Shown here in pieces: positions 1 through 7,950 of a stretch of DNA of 64,000 nucleotides. The DNA is from Xanthobacteraceae bacterium. Its GTDB lineage: Bacteria; Pseudomonadota; Alphaproteobacteria; Rhizobiales; Xanthobacteraceae. The stretch covers positions 1-64,000 of the forward strand of contig JAMLIK010000005.1 in the NCBI GenBank assembly GCA_023954195.1, in the 5' to 3' direction. Each line of letters opens with the position of its first letter. The first letter of the stretch is position 1. The notes beneath the pieces are model-generated. The model was not told the DNA's origin. It saw only the letters and a program-made list of their open reading frames with translations, and ran no database searches. The position numbers were made by a program, and so were the translations under genes.

Positions 1-33
1 CTCGGTGCGGGAGAAAGTGCCGATCGTAGCCAT
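1..33 (-). CDS. DUF736 family protein, N-terminus only (cut by window edge)
   Basis: Only the first 11 codons are in the window. They read MATIGTFSRTE, which matches the conserved opening of DUF736 proteins, small proteins of unknown function common on rhizobial plasmids and integrative conjugative elements. An AAGGAAA ribosome-binding site lies just upstream of the ATG on the minus strand, which supports the start. The neighbouring DUF2958 and ParB-like genes on the same strand are the usual company of DUF736. The call rests on a very short match plus context. Confidence 0.6.
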   Translation of the reverse strand, partial: MATIGTFSRTE

Positions 34-867
34 GTCGTGGTTTCCTTCTGCTGGTCGGGCCGCGCCCATCGCGACCTCGATGATGGTCGACGGACCGGGG
101 ACGATCGGCCTGCACCCTTGGGGCCGAAACAACGTGGAGGGCGGCCGGCGACAGCTTTTTTGGCTCGCGATGCAAAGCCGAAGGCGGCGGAAAAAAGCTG
201 GCGGCGGACGTTGCAGGTTCAAGATCGAGGCGACGCTTTCGTCGCCGGTCTTCGGTCAGACCAAACCAATCGAGGACGCCCGTGGGAGCGGCTTGAAAAG
301 GACAGTCAGAGGAAACCGCGATCTGGCGATGGCGATCGGAGGCACACTTTCTCGCTTCGCGCCGCACACGGCTATCTCGGCTCCATCAAGAACGGACCCG
401 AACCTCAACGGCAAGACGATGATGTCCTGAATGTCGCCGTCATCGACGACAATCGAAAGGTCCGGGCCATCCGCCCGTCACTCGCATCGCCATCGTGTTC
501 GGCACGGCAAGAAAACGCCAACAAAGGTAATGGCGCCCTCCCAGCACAAGCCGCTGCGACTCGCTCCCGGCCTCGATCGACACCATGGTCCAGCTCGAAG
601 GTCAGGGTGTAACTCTATCTGACGAACGTCTGCCGCTCCGCTGCTGGCTAGGACCGCCAAACGCGATGCTGACGCGAGCCGGGGGCGACCGGCGAATGTC
701 CGCCGCCTCTCTTCGCGTCAAGGATCGTGACCGAAGGCGAAGACCCGCAAGGGGCTTCGGAAGCCGCCGCAGCAGCGCATAGAGCCCGGCCCGCAGGGCG
801 ACGCCCACGCTCAGGGGCGGCACGGAATATTTTGTGCGCCGATAACTTCCGCGTTCAACGAACCGGC
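34..867. other. stretch with no supportable gene
   Basis: Overlapping open frames exist on both strands, but none shows a recognisable family, a convincing ribosome-binding site or consistent codon use. It lies between the DUF736 start and the membrane-protein gene of the same element. Given the frameshifts in the genes next door, it may be decayed coding sequence of the mobile element. Confidence 0.4.
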
Positions 868-1281
868 TCAGGATTGCGGACTAGCGGATGTTGCCAACCG
901 TATCACGGCGGCCACGCCGACACATGCGCCCCCTGCGAGGCAGACGATTTGCCGCCACACCAGCGGTGGAACGGCCTCGCCGGTGACGCCATGCACGAGC
1001 GCATATCCCGCCACGGCGGCAGGCGTGGCGAATATGAGCGCCAATGCGACCCGCAGGATCGGGGCGCGCAGCATGGCAAACAGAAGGGTCAGAATGCCGA
1101 AGGATGCAACGCCAGCGACAATGCCGACGATACCGGCGCCGATCCATCCAGCTCCGGTGCCGTAGGCGAAGCGCATCGCCGCGAGCGCGAGCATAAAGGG
1201 CAGCGCGTAAATCGCCAACGTGTAGGCGAGGACGCACATCATGCCGATCAGCATGATGGTGACGACGATCAGTGCGATCAT
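868..1281 (-). CDS. small membrane protein of a mobile element
   Basis: This encodes a 137-residue protein dominated by hydrophobic segments (about residues 1-35, 42-70, 74-100 and 108-130), so it should span the inner membrane three or four times. An AGGGAGG ribosome-binding site sits 6 bases before the ATG and fixes the start. It lies downstream of the DUF2958 and ParB-like genes in the same direction, so it is probably part of the same accessory transcript. I do not recognise the family, and no function is assigned. Confidence 0.6.
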   Translation of the reverse strand: MIALIVVTIMLIGMMCVLAYTLAIYALPFMLALAAMRFAYGTGAGWIGAGIVGIVAGVASFGILTLLFAMLRAPILRVALALIFATPAAVAGYALVHGVTGEAVPPLVWRQIVCLAGGACVGVAAVIRLATSASPQS

Positions 1282-1340
1282 GCGCGCCTCCCTGCTCGAT
1301 GATGGCGATCCGGCGCGCGACGACGCGCCGGATCGCAGTT

Positions 1341-1708
1341 TCAGGCGACGATCATCCCGGCGCGGCGAGCGTTCGCGGCGTAGGTGCTGAGCCGGTGTTC
1401 TGCCTTGAAATGGAGGTCGCGTTCCCGGGCAGGCCGGAGCTTGCCGCGAACGTCTTCAATCTCAGATAGCATCGCGTAGCCGAGTTCGGGACAGCCCATG
1501 CCAGGTCGCACAACCCGAACAGCCAGCGTCAGAGGCTCGGGATAGGCTTCGGTGATGAGCCATGTCGCTCCTGCATCGGGCGTGAACAGCTTCACGACCG
1601 GGAACGGATCAAGCCGTCACGTTCCTCGCTGGTGCGGCCGTTCTCGACCAGCTTAGCCAGAACGTCGTCGGGGATCAGGGCTTCTGTCGGGGGAAAGCGC
1701 GGTGTCAT
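1341..1708 (-). pseudogene. DUF2958 family protein, frameshifted
   Basis: Two minus-strand frames together give a full-length DUF2958-like protein of about 120 residues. The N-terminal part (start MTPRFPPTEALIPDD, through LVENGRTSEERDG) is in one frame. The conserved core DPFPVVKLFTPDAGATWL and the rest are in another. The frames join near 1612-1620, where one frame runs to a TGA and the other has an upstream TGA, so a one-base indel is needed to restore the gene. The ATG overlaps the stop of the upstream small gene (ATGA), as in an operon. DUF2958 proteins are typical of rhizobial plasmids and ICEs and have no known function. A sequencing error is the alternative to real decay. Confidence 0.65.
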
Positions 1709-2043
1709 GACACGCTCTCCCCTGCCGGTTCGTTGATCCGGTAGCGAACGCGGTGTGCCGCGATGGCTCCGGCCTGCCGCGCCAGCTTGCAGGACAGCGC
1801 GTCGATCTCGCCGCGCGCCGTTGAAGCGCAGCGTTGCGACGTTGGCCTGAAAGTCGCGCTCGTCGGCGCGGCTCCAGGTGGCGGAGGCGCGGCCGACTGC
1901 CGAGCCTTGACGCGGCTGCTCGTCGTCATGCGCTCGGCGCGCGCCGATCTGCCCGTTCGATGACGGCAAAGGTGGCGCGCCGTCTCGGCGTGCGCCGTCT
2001 CCATGCGGGCCAGCATTGCCCGCTGTTCTGCATCTGTCTTCAT
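1705..2043 (-). pseudogene. small hypothetical protein of the mobile element, apparently with two frameshifts
   Basis: The likely start reads MKTDAEQRAMLARMETAHAE and the end reads EIDALSCKLARQAGAIAAHR, both in one frame. The middle (around DERDFQANVATLRFNGAR) reads naturally only in another frame, so two compensating indels appear to have occurred. The stop overlaps the DUF2958 start by ATGA, which argues that both were once a coupled pair below the ParB-like gene. The product would be a short charged helical protein of unknown role. Confidence is moderate because the reconstruction is by eye. Confidence 0.4.
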
Positions 2044-2170
2044 GGTTCTATGTTCTGATGTCGTGCGGTCGAGGTCCCCGGCCGCGCCGATCAGGCGCGG
2101 CCGGAAAATCCCTCGGGCGGTGTCGGGACACTGGCCGAGGCCGCGCGAGGGCGGCCCCGGCCGTGGCGGC

Positions 2171-4294
2171 TCACTCGGCGGCTTCGGGGAACCCTTCACT
2201 CCCCTCGGTCGTGTCGATGTCCTCGACAGGCCCGCTCTCCGTTTCCGCAACCGGCGTGGTGCGCATCAGCGGCGGCAGCCATCCGGTCCCGGCAAGAAGC
2301 TGCTCGGCGGCTTCCGCCATCGGCTGCTTCTTCATGGCGGCGAGACGATCCGCCGCCTCGTCGCTGACGGCCTCCCGCACGGCGTCGAGAATGAGCGCCT
2401 TGGTGACGCGTCCAAGATAAGTCCGCACCGTGGGCGTCCAGTGCTCGGTCATGTCGAGCGCGAGCGCGCTCGCCAGCTTGTCCGCCGTCTCAAGAACGCG
2501 CGGCTTGCGCTCCCAAGGCAGTTTCACCGCGTCGACGGTCTGCGAGGCGCAATGCGCGAACAGCGCCATGACGCTCGCATGGTCCAACCCAGCAATGAAG
2601 CCCCACAGGTCCGCCACGTCACGCGGCATGTCCGCCGCCCATCCGGCATGACGATCCGCCAGCGCCTTCGCCGCCGCCGTGTCCTCGATGCCATCCGCAT
2701 GTCCGCCAAGGCTGGCGCTGATAGGGCGGATTTCAAGGCAATGGGCATCAACGCCGCGATAGAAGGTCTGCGCGGCGAGCGCATGGGTGACAGCGATCAA
2801 CGCCATGTCCGGCTGCTCGCCAAGAGCGAGCCGCAGGCCAAGGGTGCGATGCGCGGTCAGGTCGCGGACAAGGATGTCCGACAGCGGCTTGCCGTCTTCC
2901 TCCTCGTCCTCTGCGTCTGGCTCGGCAACATGGTCGCCGTCCTCGACAACCTCGCCATCGGCATTGACGCGCACGCCGTCGATGACGGTTTCGCCCTCGC
3001 TGGCTTCCTCCGCTTCCGGCTTCTCGTCCTCGGGGCGGACAAACCCGCGCTCGATGCGCGCGCCACCGTCATGGTCCAGCACGACAAACACGCCGCTACG
3101 CGTGATGTCGTCGAGATCGTAGGCATGGCGCTTGGCGTCGATGTGCTCGATCTCGGCTTCAAGCTCCCCGAAACGCTGATCCACATCGTCGGGAAGCTCG
3201 TCCGCACCCTCATACTCCGACGACAGGCGGTCATATTCCTCCTGTGCGGCGGCGTAGTCGGCTGCATCCTCGGCAGACAACTCCACCGAATGCGGATAGA
3301 CGCGGCGCATGCCGTGCGCATGGGGGAAGTCGATATGCGCTTCCCACCACTTCCACCCCTCGTCTCCCCGGACGCGGAACGCAATGCCTTCCAGCTTCTC
3401 CATGACAAGCCGGTCGAGCAATGCGGCATCTTCATAGAATCCGCCGCGATCCTCGGTGAACAGATCGCGGATGATATTGCCGCCCGCCTCGATATAGGCT
3501 TCCGCGCCGATGAAGATCGCGCGCCGATCCGTCGCCGGGACGTTCGCCTTGGTCAGATCGCGCCGGATTTGCGCAGGATCGCGGTTATAGGACAGGTTCG
3601 CAAAAACCTGCTCCTGCCGTGCATGGTCCTCGGTGATCGCGAAAGCCATCAACTGGTCCAGCGTCAAACCGCCGTCACGATAGACCTGCATCAGCTTGGG
3701 GCTGACAGCGCCAAGCCGAAGCCGCTGCTTCACCACATGCGCGGTGACGCCGAAGCGGGCCGCTATTTCCTCGGCTCCCCATCCGCGATTTTCGGCAAGC
3801 TCGCGGAAGCGCTCATACTCGTCGGCGGGATGAAGGTTCTCGCGCGTCACGTTCTCGTCAAGGCTGATTTCGGCCGCGTCGTTCAACGTGTCGATAACGC
3901 AGCGGATCGGCTCGGTCTTCTTGATCTCCTTGCGCTTCGCGCGAAGCAACTGCGCCAGCCTGCGGCCTTCACCGATACTGACGAGATAGAAGCCGGTCGG
4001 CTGGCCTTCGGCGTCAAGCTCCGGCTCCACCACAAGGTTTTGCAGGATGCCCTTCGCGGCGATGCTTGCCGCCTTCCCCTCGATGGACGCCTCGCTGTGC
4101 GGGGTCTTTCGCGCGTTCTTCGGATGCTTCTTGAGCTTGTTGAGCGGAATGAAAGCCGTCTCGCCGCTTGCCGCGACCGCTGGCGTTTCCGGGCTGGTCG
4201 CAATCTCTGCAACGGTGCCAACCTCTCCAACGCTCGCCGCTCCCTCGACTGCCGCAACCGTGGCGGCCTTCGTCTTCTTCGATGTCCTAGCCAT
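2171..4294 (-). CDS. ParB/RepB/Spo0J-like partition-type protein
   Basis: The product is about 707 residues. After a low-complexity leader, a ParB N-terminal domain (about residues 48-145) holds the KHPKNARK and GEGRRLAQLLRA segments and the box ENVTRENLHPADEYERF. A helix-turn-helix (about 155-215, EEIAARFGVTAHVVKQRLRL) follows, then a long C-terminal region with an acidic stretch. The start chosen is MARTSKKTKA, because an AGAAAGGA ribosome-binding site precedes it; an upstream extension is translated non-coding sequence. Such large ParB-like proteins are common on alphaproteobacterial plasmids and ICEs beside DUF2958 and DUF736 genes. Partition or transcriptional control is inferred. No ParA gene is visible in the window. 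Confidence 0.88.
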   Translation of the reverse strand: MARTSKKTKAATVAAVEGAASVGEVGTVAEIATSPETPAVAASGETAFIPLNKLKKHPKNARKTPHSEASIEGKAASIAAKGILQNLVVEPELDAEGQPTGFYLVSIGEGRRLAQLLRAKRKEIKKTEPIRCVIDTLNDAAEISLDENVTRENLHPADEYERFRELAENRGWGAEEIAARFGVTAHVVKQRLRLGAVSPKLMQVYRDGGLTLDQLMAFAITEDHARQEQVFANLSYNRDPAQIRRDLTKANVPATDRRAIFIGAEAYIEAGGNIIRDLFTEDRGGFYEDAALLDRLVMEKLEGIAFRVRGDEGWKWWEAHIDFPHAHGMRRVYPHSVELSAEDAADYAAAQEEYDRLSSEYEGADELPDDVDQRFGELEAEIEHIDAKRHAYDLDDITRSGVFVVLDHDGGARIERGFVRPEDEKPEAEEASEGETVIDGVRVNADGEVVEDGDHVAEPDAEDEEEDGKPLSDILVRDLTAHRTLGLRLALGEQPDMALIAVTHALAAQTFYRGVDAHCLEIRPISASLGGHADGIEDTAAAKALADRHAGWAADMPRDVADLWGFIAGLDHASVMALFAHCASQTVDAVKLPWERKPRVLETADKLASALALDMTEHWTPTVRTYLGRVTKALILDAVREAVSDEAADRLAAMKKQPMAEAAEQLLAGTGWLPPLMRTTPVAETESGPVEDIDTTEGSEGFPEAAE

Positions 4295-4802
4295 TGTTCC
4301 AATCCTTTCTCTGTTCATGCCGGAGGCATGGCCCCCGCCATGCCTCCCGGGGGCGCGTGAGCGCTCGGCAGAGAGGGGGGCGGCTATCGGCGAGCGTGGC
4401 CGGGCTGCGCGACAAGCGAGGTGGATTGGAAGGATCGGAAGAATAACGACGATGCACCGCCTTGCGCGTGCGCGGCCCTGCCATTGCGCAGGCGGTAGTC
4501 GCGGGGGAGAGATGGCCGAGACCATCTCTCCCCGGCTACGATCGGCAAGGCGTCAGCCGCAGCCGATCACGACAGAGCGAGCGAAGCTCTCCATATTCTT
4601 CTCAGTGTGTCAGTGAACATGACGACGGCTATGGCTGTCGTCGAATTGCTCGCAACGAGCAACGATTGGGCGATCGACATGACGTATTTTTCTGGTGTCA
4701 CGTCTCGACGAGGGCCGGCCTTCGTCGAAAAAATTCCCCGTACAAAACCCCGTACTTTTTTGATTTTTGCTACGGGGTGATTTTGCTAAGTATTTGATTT
4801 CA
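4295..4802. other. gene-free stretch between the ParB-like gene and tRNA-Arg; probable attachment region
   Basis: No credible gene was seen. The octamer CCCCGTAC occurs at 4736-4743 and 4748-4755, and TACGGGG, matching its complement, at 4771-4777, inside an AT-rich tract that ends at the tRNA 3' terminus. Such repeats next to a tRNA end are what integrase or excisionase binding sites look like. No integrase gene is visible here. Confidence 0.4.
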
Positions 4803-4879
4803 TGGCGCGCCCGGAGAGATTCGAACTCCCGACCCCCAGATTCGTAGTCTGGTGCTCTATCCAGCTGAGCTACGGGCGC
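4803..4879 (-). tRNA. tRNA-Arg (anticodon ACG)
   Basis: Read on the minus strand, the 77-nt sequence folds as a tRNA: acceptor stem GCGCCCG/CGGGCGC, D-arm GCTCAGCTGGATAGAGC, anticodon stem CCAGA/TCTGG around loop CTACGAA (anticodon ACG), T-arm GGGAGTTCGAATCTC, discriminator G and an encoded CCA. ACG reads arginine CGN codons after deamination to inosine. The 3' end faces the ParB-like gene, so the tRNA could be the integration target of the element to its left. Confidence 0.97.
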
Positions 4880-5459
4880 GCAGGGTGCTGGCCGCGCGGG
4901 AGAGAGTCCGCGAACCGGCTGCATATGCCTTCGAGCGCCACGGGCGTCGTGAGGCGCGCCATAGCTAACGGCTTCGAGTCGGCTTGGCAAGGTCCTCGAC
5001 CGGGCAAACGTGTCGTTTTGAATCCGGGCCATCCTTGCGTCCAGGTCACGCTTGCATTCCGAAGGGCTTTCGAGCGAAGCGGACGCCGGTTCATGTGAAG
5101 AAAACGCGTCAAAGTATAAAGATAGAGCCCCATTCCGAGTCTATCGGAACGGAAAGGCCCTAGCTTCCCCTGGACCCGGTTCGGCCCTGGAAACCGGGTC
5201 ATTGCTGCGTTTGAATCGTCGGAATCGTACTCGGCCGGGACATTGGACCGCGTCGGACGCGGGCGGAGACCGAAGCCGCCGTCGCTGCATCAATGCGTCC
5301 GCCAAATCAAATCCCGATCCAGGCCCCGGCGCCTCGCGACGGCCTTCGCAAATTTTATAGGCGATGCTTAGAATGTTGATTCAACGACGATTTTTTTGAA
5401 GAAACCCGCCGATCCGCATCACGCCCCGAAAACGGCCCGCCCTCGCGCCGCCGTCGCGC
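4880..5459. other. intergenic stretch without a supportable gene
   Basis: This lies between the tRNA 5' end and the stop of the histidine kinase gene. It should carry the tRNA promoter, but I see no clear -35/-10 pair. A T7 run occurs near 5390. The open frames here are antisense readings of the tRNA flank and have no recognisable product. Confidence 0.5.
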
Positions 5460-6983
5460 TCACGCCCGGATCCGCTCGCCTCGCAGGCTCGCCAATTCCA
5501 CCGGCCGGTCCGGAATGGCGATGCGGAAGGTCGCGCCGATGGTGCCTTCGACCAAATGGATGTCGCCGCCATGGGCCCGCACCAGCTCGGCGGCGATCGC
5601 CAGCCCGAGCCCGGTGCCGCCGGCGCGGTCGGAGGCCTGAAACGCCTCGAACAGATGGTCGCGCGCCCGCTGCGGGACGCCCGGCCCGGTGTCGGAGATC
5701 TCGATCACCGCCACCGTGCCCTCACGGCGGCCGGTGATGCGGATCTGCCGGGTCGCGAGGTCGGTTTCGGGCAGGCTTTCGAGCGCCTGCTTGGCGTTGC
5801 GCACCAGGTTGAGCAGCACCCGGAACAACTGGTCGGGATCGGCGTCGATCGTCAGCCCGCGTTCGATGGCGTTGATCCAGCCGATCGGCGCCGGGCCCGC
5901 CGCCTGCGCGCCAGTTCCCGAACCAAGTCCCGCCGATTCGCGGACCTCGTTGACGATCGGCTCGACCAGGACCATGCGCCGGTCCGGCGCCGCCTCCTGC
6001 GCGCGGCCATAGGACAGGGTCGACTGGCACAGCGCGATGGCGCGCTCCAGCGAGCGCACCAGTTTGGGCGCGAAGCGCTGCACCCGCGGGTCCGGCACCC
6101 CCGCCAACTGGTCGGAGATCAGTTGCGACGACGCCAGCAGGTTGCGCAGGTCATGGTTGATCTTGGACACCGCGAGGCCGAGTGCGGCGAGCCGGCTCTT
6201 TTGATGCAGCATCGACACCAGGTCGCGCTGCATGTCGGACAGCTCGCGCTCGGCGACGCCGATTTCGTCGCCGCGCCGCGAGGGCAGGATGATGCGGTCG
6301 GGATTTTCCGGGTTCTGATGAAACCCGACCATGTTGGCGGTCAGCCTGCGCATCGGCCGCACGAACAGGAAATGCAAGGCGAAGTAGACCAGCGCCGCCG
6401 TGAGCACGGCGATGCCGAGGGAGAACAGCAGCAAATTCCCGGAGAAGCGGTACATCGCGCGGCGCAGCGGCAGTTCGTCGATCACCACCTCGATGAACTG
6501 CGCGCCCCCCGGCGCCGGGCCGATGACGCGAATGGTCTCGTCGCCGCGCTCCAGCATGGTCTCGAACGCGCCGACGATGGCCTGCCACGCGGTCATCTCG
6601 CGCATGTCGACGTCGTGATCGACGGCGGAGGGCAGATTGGCGCTGGCGAGCATCCGGCGCTGCTGGCCCATCTTGATGGCCACGGCGCGGGCGTCGATCG
6701 AGTTGAGAATCTGCCGCGCCAGCGATTCCGGCACCATGCCGCTCGGCGCGGCGTCGAGCACCAGCGCGGCGGTGTTGGCGGCGGCGATGCGGTCGTTGAG
6801 GCGATTCATCCGGAAATTGGCGATCGCGGGCACATAGATCAGCACTTCCGCGATCATCACCAGCGGAATTGTCAGAAGCAGCAATTTTCCCGACAGGCCG
6901 AGCCGCCCGCGCGGCACCACCCGCGATGGTTCCGCGCGCAGCCGTTCGCTGGCCTGCGGCACAATATCCACCGGAGACGTCAT
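5460..6983 (-). CDS. membrane sensor histidine kinase (orphan)
   Basis: This 507-residue protein has a first transmembrane helix at about 31-55, a periplasmic sensor region of about 125 residues, a second helix at about 181-205, and a HAMP-like segment beginning RPMRRLTANM. The dimerisation/phosphotransfer region carries KINHDLRNLL, with His277 as the likely phospho-acceptor. The ATPase domain has the N box NLVRNAKQAL, G1 DTGPGVP and G2 GGTGLGLAI. It should autophosphorylate and pass phosphate to a response regulator. None is adjacent, so it is an orphan kinase and its signal is unknown. H-N-D-L-R in place of the usual H-E-L-R is a variant H-box. Confidence 0.9.
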   Translation of the reverse strand: MTSPVDIVPQASERLRAEPSRVVPRGRLGLSGKLLLLTIPLVMIAEVLIYVPAIANFRMNRLNDRIAAANTAALVLDAAPSGMVPESLARQILNSIDARAVAIKMGQQRRMLASANLPSAVDHDVDMREMTAWQAIVGAFETMLERGDETIRVIGPAPGGAQFIEVVIDELPLRRAMYRFSGNLLLFSLGIAVLTAALVYFALHFLFVRPMRRLTANMVGFHQNPENPDRIILPSRRGDEIGVAERELSDMQRDLVSMLHQKSRLAALGLAVSKINHDLRNLLASSQLISDQLAGVPDPRVQRFAPKLVRSLERAIALCQSTLSYGRAQEAAPDRRMVLVEPIVNEVRESAGLGSGTGAQAAGPAPIGWINAIERGLTIDADPDQLFRVLLNLVRNAKQALESLPETDLATRQIRITGRREGTVAVIEISDTGPGVPQRARDHLFEAFQASDRAGGTGLGLAIAAELVRAHGGDIHLVEGTIGATFRIAIPDRPVELASLRGERIRA

Positions 6984-7363
6984 TCGTAACCAGACCCGCC
7001 GAACCGAAGGCGAATGTTAGGGCCGGATGCCGCGCCGGGTCAAATGACCGATCCGTCATCATCTGTATCCGCCGGCCAGAACCATGGGACCGTCGTCCGA
7101 TCGGGGAGGGAGCTGGTGGTCTCGGGTTCCGTCCGGCCCCTCCTGCCCGCTTGATCCGCCCGTGATCGTCCGCGCGGCCGCCCTCTCATCCGAAGATTGA
7201 CGAAAACCGGCTGCTCCCGTATAAGCCGCGCCAATCGTCCGCGATGCCCGGCTGTTCCGGGCGCGGCTCTGTTTGTGGGGCCGGAAGCGGCTCCTATCGG
7301 GGCCTTAAGTCGCGGATTTACCTCATTCCTCGGCGAATTGCCCGGTCAGCGGAGAACGGACCC
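6984..7363. other. divergent intergenic region upstream of rpmH
   Basis: This separates the divergent kinase and rpmH genes and so must hold the promoter of each. A small hairpin, GCCCGG-ctgtt-CCGGGC, lies at about 7246-7262, roughly 100 bases before rpmH, in the expected leader. No run of T follows it, so it is not an obvious terminator. No gene is supported. Confidence 0.45.
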
Positions 7364-7498
7364 GTGAAGCGGACTTATCAACCCAGCAAACTGGTGCGCA
7401 AGCGCCGTCACGGCTTTCGCGCGCGTCTGGCGACAACGGGCGGCCGCAAGGTCCTCGCCGCCCGGCGCGCTCGGGGACGGAAGCGCCTGAGCGCCTGA
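7364..7498 (+). CDS. rpmH: 50S ribosomal protein L34
   Basis: This 44-residue, strongly basic protein reads [20 protein letters not shown] at its start, the L34 signature. It ends in an Arg/Lys-rich tail and has the usual family length. It is part of the large ribosomal subunit. Translation starts at GTG after a GGAG-type site; a longer upstream reading is not conserved in character. The next genes, rnpA and yidC, complete the classic bacterial cluster and are probably co-transcribed from the rpmH leader. Confidence 0.98.
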   Translation: MKRTYQPSKLVRKRRHGFRARLATTGGRKVLAARRARGRKRLSA

Positions 7499-7522
7499 GC
7501 GGGCCTTCGCGAGGCCCTTGTG

Positions 7523-7864
7523 ATGGAACGATTGAAACGGCGGGTGGACTTTCTCGCCGTTGCCGGCGGGGCGCGGATGACGAGCCCTGCCTTTATCGTG
7601 CAAAGACGCACGCGCGAAGACGACGGGCCGGTGCGGATCGGCTTCACGGTTTCGAAAAAGGTCGGCTCCGCGACGGAGCGCAACCGCGTTCGTCGCCGGC
7701 TTCGCGAATTGGTGAAGCAGGCGGGCGTTTTATCGATGCGACCGCACAGCGATTATGTGCTAGTCGGCCGGCGCGGCGCGCTGCACCGCGGCTTCGCGAC
7801 CATGCTGGACGATTTGCGCCGGGCTCTCCACCGCCTCGACCGGCCAGCGCCGGAGCGTTCGTGA
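7523..7864 (+). CDS. rnpA: ribonuclease P protein component
   Basis: The 113-residue basic protein is the protein subunit of RNase P, which with its RNA partner removes the 5' leader of tRNA precursors. The conserved region RIGFTVSKKVGSATERNRVRRRLRE includes the RNR motif that contacts the RNA. A GTG codon sits immediately before the chosen ATG and could also initiate. The gene follows rpmH by 24 bases and precedes yidC, the standard order. Confidence 0.97.
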   Translation: MERLKRRVDFLAVAGGARMTSPAFIVQRRTREDDGPVRIGFTVSKKVGSATERNRVRRRLRELVKQAGVLSMRPHSDYVLVGRRGALHRGFATMLDDLRRALHRLDRPAPERS

Positions 7865-7950
7865 CATAACCATTCTTGCACCATTCTTGCGCCCGACGGT
7901 TTCCATCGCCCGTCCCCTCGCACCCCGAATCGAATGACGAGACCCGAACG

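Noticed and set aside
2003-4360. 785-residue plus-strand open frame
   Set aside because: It is antisense to the ParB-like gene, whose domains and ribosome-binding site make it the real one. Long antisense frames are usual in high-GC DNA.
4610-5032. Minus-strand protein containing VAQLDRAPDYESGGREFESL
   Set aside because: Same tRNA read in the sense direction, a classic spurious product.
4802-5098. Plus-strand protein beginning MARPERFELPTPRF
   Set aside because: This is the well-known false translation of a tRNA gene read antisense; it coincides with tRNA-Arg(ACG).
6984-7363. Chromosomal origin near rpmH
   Set aside because: No DnaA-box cluster or dnaA gene is visible; in many alphaproteobacteria oriC is not beside rpmH.
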